Part shown: positions 29,016-49,183 of the stretch, piece after piece
Numbering within the stretch: position 1 is the first letter of the stretch
Layout of the letters: each line of letters starts with the position of its first letter
Source of the DNA: Deinococcus aerius
Lineage (GTDB): Bacteria > Deinococcota > Deinococci > Deinococcales > Deinococcaceae
Direction: 5' to 3'
Assembly (NCBI RefSeq): GCF_002897375.1
Contig: NZ_BFAG01000015.1
Coordinates: 45,001 to 109,000, forward strand
DNA length: 64,000 bases
Program-made: the position numbers and the translations under genes
The notes under the pieces: generated by a model
The model's database searches: none
What the model was told of the DNA's origin: nothing
Seen by the model: the letters and a program-made list of their open reading frames with translations, nothing else

Positions 29016-29790
29016 ACCCTGGCGGGGAATCGGGACGGGCGCGGCCAGAGGAGCCGCCCTCGCCGCGTACCTGGGGGAGGTCCGCGCGACGGTGCCGCTG
29101 CTGCTCACCCTGATCGTGGCCGGGGGCGTGGCGGGGGCGTTCGTCTGGCCGCGCCGGGTGCTGAAGGTGGGGTCCGCTCTCCTGGCCCTGCTCCTCGCCC
29201 TGTGCCTGCTCACGCCCGTGCTGCGCGGCCCGCTGGCGGCGCTGACTCTGGCGCAGCCGCCTGTCCGCGCGGACGCCATCGTGGTCCTCGGGGGTGGGGT
29301 GCAGTGCGGCACGCGCGCCCTGGAGTCGAGCAGCCTCGCGCGGCTGGTGCGGGGGCTGGAGCTGTGGCGGGCCGGGTACGCCCCCGTCCTCACCGTCTCC
29401 GAGCAGTCGGGAGTTCTCGGCCCGGCGGGCTGCGCGAAGATGAGCGAGCTGGAGCGGGCGCAGATCAAAGCCCTCTACCCTGTGGGCGGCCCCCAGATTC
29501 TCACCCTCCGCCAGGTCACCACCACCCGTGATGAGGCCGCCCGGGTGCGCGACCTGGCCCGGCAGCGGGGCTGGCGGCGGGTCCTCCTCGTCACGTCCCC
29601 CAGCCACTCGCGCCGCGCCGCCCGCCTCTTCGCCGAGCAGGGCGTGAACGTGGTCAGCGTGCCCGCCGGGGAGACGCGCTACGACGCCACCCTGCCCCTC
29701 CCGGTCGACCGACTCGCGGCCCTGCGGACCCTGGTGTACGAGGGGCTGTCGCGGGTGAAAGCGTGGGCTGGGGGAAGGCCACAGCGGTGA
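28993..29790 (+). CDS. YdcF-like (DUF218) membrane protein
   Basis: Two hydrophobic segments (about residues 33-75) precede a DUF218 domain: ADAIVVLGGGVQ, the TTTRDEAARV segment and LLVTSPSHSRRAARLF. The family includes SanA/ElyC-type proteins tied to cell-envelope precursor metabolism; the exact role here is unknown. It starts at GTG 28993, overlapping the mscS end by 23 bases, so the two are translationally coupled. Both concern the cell envelope. Confidence 0.85.
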   Translation: MRTVRTPEPWRGIGTGAARGAALAAYLGEVRATVPLLLTLIVAGGVAGAFVWPRRVLKVGSALLALLLALCLLTPVLRGPLAALTLAQPPVRADAIVVLGGGVQCGTRALESSSLARLVRGLELWRAGYAPVLTVSEQSGVLGPAGCAKMSELERAQIKALYPVGGPQILTLRQVTTTRDEAARVRDLARQRGWRRVLLVTSPSHSRRAARLFAEQGVNVVSVPAGETRYDATLPLPVDRLAALRTLVYEGLSRVKAWAGGRPQR

Positions 29791-29839
29791 GCGCTGAAGA
29801 TCGAGTCTCCTCGCCACAAACCCCCCGGCCTTCTTCCCC

Positions 29840-29845
29840 TACACT
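29840..29845 (+). promoter_or_regulatory. Leaderless -10 box of trmFO
   Basis: TACACT ends eight bases before the ATG at 29854. Confidence 0.45.
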
Positions 29846-29853
29846 GCCCGGCG

Positions 29854-31251
29854 ATGAGCGGCACAGAGGCGACAATCACAGTGATCGGCGCGGGCCTGGC
29901 GGGGTCGGAGGCGGCGCTCGCGGCGGCCCGCCTGGGGGTGCGGGTGCGCCTGCACGAGATGCGCCCGGTGAAGATGACCCCGGCGCACCGGACCGGGAAC
30001 TTCGCCGAACTCGTCTGCTCGACCTCCCTCGGCGGTGAGGGCGAGTTGCAGGCCAAGGGGCTCCTCCAGGCCGAACTCCGCAGTGTGGGCGGGGCCATCG
30101 TGAGTGCGGCGGATGAGAGCCGCGTTCCGGCGGGCAACGCCCTGGCGGTCGACCGCGACGAGTTCAGCGCCCGCGTGACCCGGCTCGTGCGCGAGCACCC
30201 CCTGATCGAGGTGGTGCCCGGCGAGGTGGGGGCCGTGCCGGAGGGCATTGCCGTGATCGCCACCGGCCCGCTGACCACAGGCGCCCTGGCCGCCGATCTT
30301 ATGCGCCTCACCGGGAGCGAGCGCCTGAGCTTCTACGACGCCGCCGCGCCCGTGATCGCGTTCGAGAGCATCAACCTGGAGGTCGCCTGGCGGGCCGGGC
30401 GGTACGACCAGAGCGCGGATTACATCAACTGCCCCTTCACCAAAGAGGAGTATCTGCGCTTTTTCGAGGCGCTGGAGCAGGCCCGCTCCCACACCCCGCA
30501 CGACTGGGAGAAGCTCGACTTCTTCGAGGGCTGCATGCCCATCGAGGAGATCGCCCGGCGCGGCGTGGACACTCCCCGCTTTGGCCCAATGTCGCCCAAG
30601 GGCCTGGACGATCCCCGCACCGGGCGCTGGCCCTACGCGGTCGCCCAACTGCGCCAGGAGGACAAAGAAGGCCGCATGTGGTCCCTCGTCGGTTTCCAGA
30701 CGGGGCTGAAGTGGGGGGACCAGAAGGCGGTGGTGCAACTGATTCCCGGACTGGAGAACGCCGAGATCGTCCGCTACGGGGTGATGCACCGCAACACGTA
30801 CCTGAACGCGCCGGAGGTGCTGGACTCGACGTTGCAACTCCGCGCAGACCCGACCAAATTCGTTGCGGGTGTCCTGGCGGGCACCGAGGGCTACCTGGAA
30901 TCCGCCGCGACGGGCTGGCTGGCCGGAACGAACGCCGCCCGCCTCGCGCTGGGCCTCCCGCCGCTGACCCCGCCCGCCGAGTCCATGCTGGGCGGGCTGG
31001 TGCGCTACCTCGCCTCCGCCAACCCCAAGGGGTTCCAGCCCATGAACGTGAACTGGGCGCTCGTTCCCGAACTGCCCGCCCCTGAGCCGGGGCCCAATGG
31101 CAAGGTCCGCAAGCTGGGCAAGCGCGAGAAGCGCCCGGTGATGTTCCGCCGGGGCCTGAACGCCTTTGTGGATTGGGCGCGGGAGGAGGCGGGGCTGAGG
31201 GTGGCGGCGCTCCCTGTTCCCCCGGCGGAAGTCGCCGTGTCCACGGATTGA
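29854..31251 (+). CDS. trmFO: FAD/folate-dependent tRNA m5U54 methyltransferase TrmFO
   Basis: TrmFO makes 5-methyluridine at position 54 of tRNAs with methylene-THF and reduced FAD. The dinucleotide fold VIGAGLAGSEAALAAARLG, the marker LHEMRP and CSTSLGG, and the C-terminal QPMNVNWALVPELP all match the family. 465 residues is normal. mnmE upstream on the other strand is a second tRNA-modification gene, but they are not in an operon. Confidence 0.96.
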   Translation: MSGTEATITVIGAGLAGSEAALAAARLGVRVRLHEMRPVKMTPAHRTGNFAELVCSTSLGGEGELQAKGLLQAELRSVGGAIVSAADESRVPAGNALAVDRDEFSARVTRLVREHPLIEVVPGEVGAVPEGIAVIATGPLTTGALAADLMRLTGSERLSFYDAAAPVIAFESINLEVAWRAGRYDQSADYINCPFTKEEYLRFFEALEQARSHTPHDWEKLDFFEGCMPIEEIARRGVDTPRFGPMSPKGLDDPRTGRWPYAVAQLRQEDKEGRMWSLVGFQTGLKWGDQKAVVQLIPGLENAEIVRYGVMHRNTYLNAPEVLDSTLQLRADPTKFVAGVLAGTEGYLESAATGWLAGTNAARLALGLPPLTPPAESMLGGLVRYLASANPKGFQPMNVNWALVPELPAPEPGPNGKVRKLGKREKRPVMFRRGLNAFVDWAREEAGLRVAALPVPPAEVAVSTD

Positions 31252-31497
31252 TCTCTCTGGGGTAGCTGAAGCGGCGGCCTACCCCCGTTCAGGTGGCTTG
31301 CCCGGCGCCTGAGTAGAACGCATGGAAAGGGTCCCCAATAAGGGCCTCTTCCTGTGCGTGACGACGGGAAATACCTCTGCGGACCCTCTCCAATGAAGCT
31401 GGGTCGTCCACAGACTGGGAGAAGGACCTCCGCAACGCCCGGCTAGGTGGTCACCGGCCTGTTGCTCTCCCCGTGCCCGGCCTGGGCAGCGCGGCCT
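31252..31497. other. Gap between trmFO and the IS element, no gene
   Basis: No convincing coding frame. A leftward frame reading SFSQSVDDPASLERV to a stop near 31302 lacks a start and may be the tail of a gene cut off by the IS element. Confidence 0.35.
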
Positions 31498-31510
31498 GGT
31501 AGTGGCTGCA

Positions 31511-32211
<701 letters not shown>

Positions 32212-32246
32212 CCCTACCCCTGTAGTACATCACGTCCCCGCAGCCA

Positions 32247-32990
32247 CTACCTGGCTATGTAGAGCCGCCCGAACGTGTGCCGGAGCCGGTGCGGTCCTAG
32301 CGGCAGCACTTCGGCCCGCTCACCAATGCGGGTCAGGCAGTGCCATAGGTAGTCGGGGGTCATTTGAGTCCCGTAGCTGTTGTCCACGTTGTGAAAGAAC
32401 CATGCGCTCTCTGGCTCTCGGTGGTGTTCCCAGCGGCGCAACGCCTTAAGCGTAGCGGCGCTGAATGGGACGGTGCGCTGCTCGCCGCCCTTGCCGTTCC
32501 AGACAAAGACCTCCCGCTGCTCCCAGTTCAGGTCCCCAGGGCGCAGTGAACACACTTCCTGGGCACGGAGGCCGGTGTCGAGGAGCAGGCTGACAAGGGC
32601 CTTGTCACGGGGATTGAGGCAGGAGCCCAGCACGGCGCGGCACTCGGCCTGAGTGAGCGGTTCCTTCTGGGTGCGCTGCTCCCGGGGCGGCTTGACGGTC
32701 TTGGGGTCGAAGGGGCTCAAGCCCTCGGCATAGGCGAAGGTGAACACGGCCCGCACGCCCCGCCAGACGGCCAGCACGCCGTTAGGGTTACAGGTCTGGC
32801 CCAGGTGGAGGAGGAAGGCTTGGCAGAGTTCCCGGGAGGGTGGGGCGCCCTCACTGTTGAACTTCTCCCAGGTGGCCCACTGCAAGCGGTAGTAACGGAG
32901 GGTCCGGGGGCGACACGTGGGGGCACGGTCGGCGAGGAACAGGGAGAAGACTTCGGGCCAGTTCTGGGCTTTGCTCTTGAACTTCCGCAT
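32247..32990 (-). pseudogene. Tyrosine recombinase truncated by the IS element
   Basis: The N-terminal core-binding domain and most of the catalytic domain are intact: DTGLRAQEVCSLRPGDL (first catalytic Arg) and HRLRHTFG (HxxR). The frame then runs into the IS inverted repeat, whose TAG gives the stop after RLYIAR. The second histidine and the nucleophilic tyrosine are lost. About 50 residues are missing. I found no remainder of the gene on the far side of the IS. It lies downstream of tRNA-Asn with its start at 32990, the arrangement of an element integrated at a tRNA gene. Confidence 0.88.
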
Positions 32991-33031
32991 GGCGGCCTTT
33001 CTGAGTGCGCGGCGCTCAGGTTCCCTCTACT

Positions 33032-33060
33032 CAGTCGGACGTACACGGGTACAGTCGGAC
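33032..33060. repeat. Two direct 9-bp repeats upstream of the recombinase
   Basis: CAGTCGGAC occurs at 33032-33040 and 33052-33060, two helical turns apart. CAGTCGGAT, differing by one base, occurs in the tRNA-Asn anticodon arm (33187-33195). They may be recombinase arm sites or a scar of the attachment region. Confidence 0.4.
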
Positions 33061-33107
33061 GGTCACTGGAGGGCTGAAACGCACTCTTGAGGCGCAGCGG
33101 GCAAAAG

Positions 33108-33138
33108 GAAAAACCCCGTCCCAGAAGGCGGGGTTTGT
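33108..33138 (-). terminator. Terminator of tRNA-Asn
   Basis: AAACCCCGCC and GGACGGGGTTTTT on the leftward strand form a stem with a T-run directly after the tRNA. Confidence 0.85.
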
Positions 33139-33141
33139 CTT

Positions 33142-33222
<81 letters not shown>

Positions 33223-33291
33223 CGGGTGGCGGGCCGTTTCCGGCGCGAGAGGGAGAGTAGCACGGGTTTCCAGGGTTTGCAAGCCCGGCGC

Positions 33292-33822
33292 TCAGGCCTG
33301 GGCGCCGCCCGGCATGATCGTCCCCGGATTCACGCCCAGGCGGTCGAGGGCGGCCTGCCAGCGCCCCTCCACCGGCACGTCCCAGATCAGCTCGGGCGTG
33401 TCCTGCTCCACCCACAGCCAGGTACCCTCGCGGGCCTCGTCCGTGAGTTGGGTGGGAGCCCAGCCCGTGTAACCCAGCAGCAGCATGAACTCCTGACCGG
33501 AGGCGGCGACGGCATGCAGCACGTCCAAGCTGCTTGTCACCAGCAATCCCGGCGCGAGGCGCATCTCGCCCTCCAGATTCAGGGGCGTGCGGTACAGGCA
33601 CCAACCCACGCCGGGTTCCACCGGGCCGCCCGCCCAGACCGTTCCTGCCCCACCCCCGGTCAGATCGGGCAGCAGTTCGGCGACGCTCTGACTCAGCGGC
33701 GCTGTGACGAGCAGGCCCAACGCGCCGGTCTCGTCGTGTTCCAGCAGCAGGATCACGGCGTGCTCGAACAGGCTGCCGCGCAGGTGGGGGCTGGCGACCA
33801 GGAACGTCAGGGGCGCGGTCAT
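33292..33822 (-). CDS. YqgE/AlgH family protein
   Basis: The protein (176 residues) begins with TFLVASPHLRGSLFEHAVI and contains GALGLLVTAPL, VWAGGPVEPGVGWCLYRT and LLLGYTGWAPTQL, the order seen in YqgE/AlgH. The biochemical role of this family is not settled. The ATG at 33822 was preferred over an upstream GTG because the family N-terminus begins here and a TATCCT box lies eight bases upstream. Confidence 0.92.
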   Translation of the reverse strand: MTAPLTFLVASPHLRGSLFEHAVILLLEHDETGALGLLVTAPLSQSVAELLPDLTGGGAGTVWAGGPVEPGVGWCLYRTPLNLEGEMRLAPGLLVTSSLDVLHAVAASGQEFMLLLGYTGWAPTQLTDEAREGTWLWVEQDTPELIWDVPVEGRWQAALDRLGVNPGTIMPGGAQA

Positions 33823-33830
33823 ACGGTCCC

Positions 33831-33836
33831 AGGATA
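33831..33836 (-). promoter_or_regulatory. Leaderless -10 box of the yqgE gene
   Basis: TATCCT on the minus strand ends eight bases before the ATG. Confidence 0.4.
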
Positions 33837-33935
33837 GAGTGCCAGGCCGGGCAGGGCCGTTGAGGACCGCTTCACCGGAAGACGGGAACTCCCCCGTCAC
33901 GCGGGGCGACGGGGGAGTCGGAAAGGGGAGAGGTC

Positions 33936-36398
<2,463 letters not shown>

Positions 36399-36461
36399 GG
36401 AGGCTCCTTTCGCCCGAAGTGGTTCTGGGAAGGGGTCTCTGGTAAATCGAGTACCAGGAAA

Positions 36462-36482
36462 CTTGAGTGCGACTATATCAAC
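36462..36482. promoter_or_regulatory. HAIR-like HspR operator upstream of lon
   Basis: CTTGAGT, seven bases, then TATCAAC resembles the HspR-binding HAIR element (CTTGAGT-N7-ACTCAAG), with the right arm matching at five of seven. It is 64 bases before the lon start. HspR is known to control lon in Streptomyces and heat-shock genes in Deinococcus. Confidence 0.55.
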
Positions 36483-36649
36483 CTTTGGGGATTGAGGCAA
36501 GTCCGCACGCACGCTCCGCCACGTGGCCCAAGCACGTCTGCCACGCCAAAACCTTACGCCCCGCCGTCTGACACTACCCTCACGGGAGGCTGACGCAACG
36601 TTTAGCGTTGGAGGGGCGGTTTCCCAGCGGGCTGCCCCCATACTGACCC

Positions 36650-38873
<2,224 letters not shown>

Positions 38874-38897
38874 GGTGGGGACAGGGTAGCGCCGAAA

Positions 38898-38972
38898 CGG
38901 GGAGTGGTCAGTCGTGAGTGGGAAGTGGGAAAGGCTGTAGCCCACTCACCACTTCCCACAGGCCACTCACGG
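38898..38972. repeat. Inverted repeat related to the molybdenum-hydroxylase spacers
   Basis: GTGAGTGGGAAGTGG and its complement CCACTTCCCACAGGCCACTCAC face each other around GAAAGGCTGT. The same words occur in the spacers at 55339 and 57852. Confidence 0.5.
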
Positions 38973-39049
38973 CGCCCCCGGCGCCTCATTGCCTCATTGA
39001 CACCCCGCCCGACCCCATCTAAGATGTGTGGGCCTGCGAAGGCGTGTGT

Positions 39050-39127
<78 letters not shown>

Positions 39128-39182
39128 GGTTCCCGGCCTGCCGCGGTCAGTGGCAGCCGGGTCTTTCTTTTGAACACAGGAT

Positions 39183-39269
<87 letters not shown>

Positions 39270-39461
39270 GAGAGCTGCCCGGCACGCGGCCCCCGGACCC
39301 CCGGCGGGCCGCTTTGCCTGGTCCTGTCGCGCGAGGGGCGCCCGAGGCACTATGATACGCGGCGGCATGTCGCGCGCCCGGGACCCCAGCGCAGGCGGCA
39401 CAGGCACACAGAACAACACCGCTCCCCGCAGGCGGGTGACCGCGCGGGCGGAAGACGGGGC

Positions 39462-40954
<1,493 letters not shown>

Positions 40955-40970
40955 TCCATTCTGGGCAAGG

Positions 40971-41000
40971 GGGCGTGTCCTGCGGGACGCGCCTTTTTTC
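40971..41000 (+). terminator. Terminator of tig
   Basis: GGCGTGTCC and GGGACGCGCC with a 3-base loop, followed by TTTTTTCTTT. Confidence 0.9.
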
Positions 41001-41046
41001 TTTGGGCGTTCGGGGCCGTCTATCCAGCTTGAACCACGTCCCCAGA

Positions 41047-41070
41047 TTCCTTGAACGGCTGTTCAAGGAA
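41047..41070. promoter_or_regulatory. Perfect 24-bp palindrome, fab operon operator candidate
   Basis: TTCCTTGAAC and GTTCAAGGAA flank GGCT. The palindrome covers the -35 box and most of the spacer of the fabH promoter, so a bound protein would block it. The symmetry suits a TetR- or GntR-type dimer. Confidence 0.7.
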
Positions 41071-41079
41071 TGCTAGCGT
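41051..41079 (+). promoter_or_regulatory. fabH promoter, leaderless
   Basis: TTGAAC (41051), a 17-base spacer and TAGCGT (41074-41079) end six bases before the ATG, so transcription should start at or beside the start codon. Confidence 0.65.
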
Positions 41080-41085
41080 TCGCCC

Positions 41086-42128
<1,043 letters not shown>

Positions 42129-42132
<4 letters not shown>

Positions 42133-43052
42133 GCCGTGCTCCTTTGAGAGTGGCCGCGCTGTTTCCCGGGCAGGGCTCTCACGCCGTGGGGATGGGCGCC
42201 GATCTGACCGCCGCTTTCCCCGAAGCCGAGGCCGTTTACGCGGAGGCGGAGGCCACCCTCCCCGGCCTGCGCGCCCTGGTTGAAGAGGGGCCGCTCGAAG
42301 CCCTGACCCTCACCGCGAATCAGCAGCCCGCGCTCGTCGCCGCGTCGGTGGCCGCGTACCGGGCGTGGCAGGCCCAGACGGGACTGACGCCTGCCTTCGC
42401 CGCCGGGCACTCGCTGGGGGAGTATTCGGCGCTCGTGGCGGCTGGGGCGCTCGATCTCGCAGACGCCCTCCGTCTGACCCGCAGGCGCGGTGAGCTGATG
42501 CAGGAGGCCGTGCCCGTGGGTGTCGGGGCCATGAGCGCCGTGATGGGCGACCCCGACGTGGTGCGCGAGGTCTGCGGGGCGGTGGGGGGCATCGTGCAGC
42601 CCGCCAACTTCAACGCGCCGACCCAGACGGTGATCTCCGGGGAGAAAGCCGCTGTGGACGCCGCCGCCGCCGAACTCAAGGGGCGTGGCCTCAAAGTTAT
42701 CCCCCTCAAGGTCAGCGCCCCCTTCCACTGCGCCCTGATGCAGCCCGCGCAAGACGCCCTGATGCCTGACCTCCAGGCCACCTCTTTCGCCCCGTTCGCC
42801 TTTCCCGTCTACGCCAACGTGACGGCGGAGGCGAACAGTGATCCCGGGACCCTGCCCGACCTGCTCGCGCGGCAGATCACGGGAAGCGTGCGGTGGGTGG
42901 AGACGATCCGGGCGCTGGCCGACGCTGGTGCTGAGGTCTTCATCGAGTTCGGCCCCGGGACGGTGCTGACCGGGCTGGTGAAGCGCATCCTGCCCGAGGC
43001 CCGGACGCTGAACGTGGGGACGGCGGAGCAAGTCCGCGCCTTCGAGCGATGA
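42129..43052 (+). CDS. fabD: Malonyl-CoA:ACP transacylase
   Basis: FabD loads malonyl groups onto ACP. FPGQGSHAVGMG at the N-terminus, GHSLGEYSAL with the catalytic serine and the distal histidine in SAPFHCALM are present. I use the GTG at 42129, whose GTGA overlaps the fabH stop; this suits translational coupling and the family N-terminus. 307 residues. It ends in an ATGA overlap with the next gene. Confidence 0.96.
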
Positions 43053-43591
43053 CGGGCCAGCCTTATTCCCAAGACGAGATTCGGGACGCCCTGGGAGCCA
43101 TGAGGGTAAGGGCCCCGGCGTTCTTCGCGGCGCTTTCCCCGGGGGAGTTCACGCGCGGAACGGCCGAACGCTGGTCCCCGGCCCACCATCTGCACCACCT
43201 CATCCTGTCCAACAAACCGGTCGCCTATGCCCTGACCCTGCCGCAGGACCGCCTGCCCCTTCGCCCGGGCGACCTCCCCTCCCGGGAGTATATGCAGGTG
43301 CGCGACCTGTACAGAGAGGCGCTCGCCACGGGGGTGCGAGCCTCCGGGCGCTATCTGCCTGACCCCCACGGGACCCAGGACGCCCTGGTCGCCGAGTACA
43401 GTGGGACGCTGGAACTGCTGGAGCATAACCTCCTCATGTACTGGACGGACGCCGAACTCGACGCCCATACCCTCGTTCATCCCGTTCTGGGTCCGCTCAG
43501 TGTGCGGGAGATGCTGTTCTTCACGCTCTACCACAACGAACACCACCTCAAGGGCGTGCAAGCCAGTCTCAACCGAACGGAGAATCCATGA
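43049..43591 (+). CDS. DinB-like metal-binding four-helix protein within the fab operon
   Basis: The 180-residue protein has the DinB/DUF664-like pattern: SPAHHLHHLILSNK in the second helix and FFTLYHNEHHLKG in the last, which place histidines for a metal site. Members include thiol-dependent transferases (BstA/YfiT-type) and many proteins without known function. Both ends overlap by ATGA with fabD and fabG, so it is made together with fatty-acid enzymes. A role in that pathway is an inference from coupling. Confidence 0.8.
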   Translation: MTGQPYSQDEIRDALGAMRVRAPAFFAALSPGEFTRGTAERWSPAHHLHHLILSNKPVAYALTLPQDRLPLRPGDLPSREYMQVRDLYREALATGVRASGRYLPDPHGTQDALVAEYSGTLELLEHNLLMYWTDAELDAHTLVHPVLGPLSVREMLFFTLYHNEHHLKGVQASLNRTENP

Positions 43592-44334
43592 CTGAAACAC
43601 TCAAAATCGCCCTCGTGACCGGCTCCAGCCGGGGTCTTGGCCGGGCGATGGCGCTTGCCCTGGCCGGGGCGGGCTTCGGCGTGGCCGTGCATTACGGCCG
43701 GAATCAAGCCGAGGCCGAGAAAGTCGCGGACGAGGTTCGTATCCTCGGCGTTCCCGTTCAGGTCTTCGGCGCCGACCTCTCCGACCCCGCCAACGCCGGA
43801 ACGCTCGTGGAGGATGTGATTAAAGGTCTGGGCCGCCTCGACGTGCTGGTGAACAATGCTGGGATCACCCGCGACAACCTCGCCGTCCGAATGAGGGACG
43901 ACGACTGGAACGCCGTGCTGGACACCAACCTCACGAGTGCTTTCACCGCCTGCCGCGCGGCGATCAAGCACATGATGCGCGCCCGCTCGGGCCGGATCAT
44001 CAACATCGCCTCGGTGGTTGGGCTGATGGGCAACCCCGGGCAGGCCAACTACGTCGCCAGCAAGGCGGGCCTGATCGGGCTGACCAAGGCGCTCGCCAAG
44101 GAGTACGGCGGGCGCGGGATCACCGTGAACGCGGTCGCCCCCGGCTTCATCGAGTCGGACATGACCGGCCAGCTTTCCGGGGACGTGCAGAAGGCGTACC
44201 TGGGGAGCATCCCCCTCGCCCGCTTCGGCAGGGCAGAGGATGTCGCCGCCCTGGTCGCCTTCCTCGCCTCAGACGCCGCCGGATACATCACCGGGCAGGT
44301 GATCGGGGTGGACGGCGGGCTGTACCCGCATTAA
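43588..44334 (+). CDS. fabG: 3-oxoacyl-[ACP] reductase
   Basis: The NADPH-dependent reductase of fatty-acid elongation. TGSSRGLGRAMALAL is the cofactor site, NNAGITRDN follows, the catalytic YVASKAG holds YxxxK, and the family ending ITGQVIGVDGG is present. 248 residues. Its ATG overlaps the preceding stop. A 97-base gap precedes acpP, which has its own ribosome site. Confidence 0.96.
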   Translation: MTETLKIALVTGSSRGLGRAMALALAGAGFGVAVHYGRNQAEAEKVADEVRILGVPVQVFGADLSDPANAGTLVEDVIKGLGRLDVLVNNAGITRDNLAVRMRDDDWNAVLDTNLTSAFTACRAAIKHMMRARSGRIINIASVVGLMGNPGQANYVASKAGLIGLTKALAKEYGGRGITVNAVAPGFIESDMTGQLSGDVQKAYLGSIPLARFGRAEDVAALVAFLASDAAGYITGQVIGVDGGLYPH

Positions 44335-44431
44335 GGGCCCGGTTTCGCTTGAACTCCGTCCAATTTCGTCCGCATCTGCGGAATACCCGTGTAGACTGGC
44401 GCAGACTTCAGGATCAGGAGGTACTTAACAT

Positions 44432-44662
44432 ATGGCGAGTTTTGAGGATGTAAAGGAAGTGATCGTCGAGAAGCTCGGCGTGGACGCGGACAAGGTGACC
44501 CCGGAGGCCCGGTTCGTCGAGGACCTGGGCGCGGACAGCCTGGAAACCGTCGAGCTGATCATGGGGCTGGAGGACCGCTTCGGCATCTCCATCAGCGACG
44601 AGGACGCCGAAAAAATCCGTACGGTGCAGGCTGCCGTCGATTACATCGGCTCCAAGCAGTAG
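44432..44662 (+). CDS. acpP: Acyl carrier protein
   Basis: ACP carries growing fatty acids on a phosphopantetheine attached to the serine of [12 protein letters not shown]. The 76-residue acidic protein matches the family end to end. CAGGAGGT precedes the ATG; TAGACT (44393) is a possible -10. fabF follows 99 bases downstream. Confidence 0.97.
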   Translation: MASFEDVKEVIVEKLGVDADKVTPEARFVEDLGADSLETVELIMGLEDRFGISISDEDAEKIRTVQAAVDYIGSKQ

Positions 44663-44761
44663 GAGCACACTCAGGCCGGGCGGCGCGGGGGGAGATCCCG
44701 GCACCGTCCGGTTTTGCCGCTGCCTGGCACTTGCTGGCCCGGGCAGGTGGAGGGAGGCAGC

Positions 44762-46006
<1,245 letters not shown>

Positions 46007-46147
46007 CGGATCGGCTGTGTGAGGCGGCAGTGTCCTGGTCTTCGCCTCACACCCTGTGACTCCTCAGCGGCATCCCTGTGTCGAGATGGCGTCTTGTCAT
46101 TGACCTTGGGTGAATCAACAGTGTTTGGGAAGGAGCAGGTCTCCGCT

Positions 46148-46153
46148 TAGGCT
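46148..46153 (+). promoter_or_regulatory. Leaderless -10 box
   Basis: TAGGCT ends six bases before the ATG at 46160. Confidence 0.5.
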
Positions 46154-46159
46154 GCCCGC

Positions 46160-46735
46160 ATGGATGCTCAGACGTGCGAGCGGAAGCTGTCCCTCCTTCG
46201 TGAGCCCCGTATGCTGCCGCTCACCGAATATACCGACGACCTCGCCAGAAGAACGAACAGGGTTATCCCCTTCTTCGACCCAGAGGACGGAGGCACCCAG
46301 GCAGAACTGCTCCTGCTGATGAGCCACGTAGATGGTGACCCCGGTTCTGCCAGGAACGGGTCGCCCTTTATCTCTATGGAGAATGAGGACCCGACCGCCA
46401 ACAATTTGCAGAGGGTGATTCTCGACCTGGGGCTGCCGAGAAGTACGCTGCTGCTCTGGAACGTTGTGCCCTGGCAGGACGGTGATCCAAAGAAGGAGGC
46501 GGGCGTGGGGGCCATCCATCTCCCCCGGCTTATTCAGCGCCTCCCCAACCTCCGGGGCATCGCCGTGTTGAGCAAGGAGGGTTCGGTGGTGAAGAGCGTG
46601 CGCGAAGAAGTGCCGAGCCGCTATAGGCTTGAATGGACGTATACCTTCAGCCCTGGCCCTCGTGGATACGCACACAACGGAGCCCGGCTCACTCAGGATT
46701 TGCAAAACATTGCCCGTAAGTTAAGCCTGCTCTGA
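46160..46735 (+). CDS. Uracil-DNA-glycosylase-superfamily-like protein
   Basis: The middle of this 191-residue protein follows the UDG fold: LLLLMSHVDGDPGSARNGSP (in place of the usual GE.PG motif), PFISMENEDPTANNLQRVIL and LLLWNVVPWQDG, where an N-x-V-P-W motif is typical. A late segment (IAVLSKEGS) and HNG may be the second motif. Residue identities in the first motif differ from classical enzymes, so activity is uncertain. It is leaderless, monocistronic, and closed by a long inverted repeat. Confidence 0.6.
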   Translation: MDAQTCERKLSLLREPRMLPLTEYTDDLARRTNRVIPFFDPEDGGTQAELLLLMSHVDGDPGSARNGSPFISMENEDPTANNLQRVILDLGLPRSTLLLWNVVPWQDGDPKKEAGVGAIHLPRLIQRLPNLRGIAVLSKEGSVVKSVREEVPSRYRLEWTYTFSPGPRGYAHNGARLTQDLQNIARKLSLL

Positions 46736-46764
46736 GACGGGACTTCGCTCGGCTCGCGTCTGGG

Positions 46765-46812
46765 GGGTGACAGCTCAGCGCGGAGTGTTTCTGTCGTGCT
46801 GAGCTGTCACCC
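46765..46812. repeat. Long inverted repeat between two genes
   Basis: GGGTGACAGCTCAGC and its exact complement enclose an 18-base loop. There is no T-run directly after it. It may end the transcript of the upstream gene or be a mobile hairpin unit. Confidence 0.6.
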
Positions 46813-46975
46813 GTTCCACCATCTCTGAATTCCGAACTCCCCCCTCCTTTGCCCTAAAGCTCATATTGGCCGGGGGAGGCGGCGCCGTCTGCTACGCTCG
46901 GAGCAAGTCCTCTTGCGGCAGGCCGGTGCCTCTGGCCGCCCCGTGACACGACTGATGATCTGCGAGGTTTTCACC

Positions 46976-49111
<2,136 letters not shown>

Positions 49112-49133
49112 GGTGGCGAGAAGTTCCAACAGG

Positions 49134-49171
49134 AGGACGGGGACGCGGCGCCTGGCCGCGTCCCCGTCCGG
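49134..49171. terminator. Strong hairpin between ppk1 and the peptide gene
   Basis: GGACGGGGACGCGGC and its complement, with a short loop. It separates two convergent genes and probably works for both. Confidence 0.75.
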
Positions 49172-49183
49172 GTGACATTAGCC

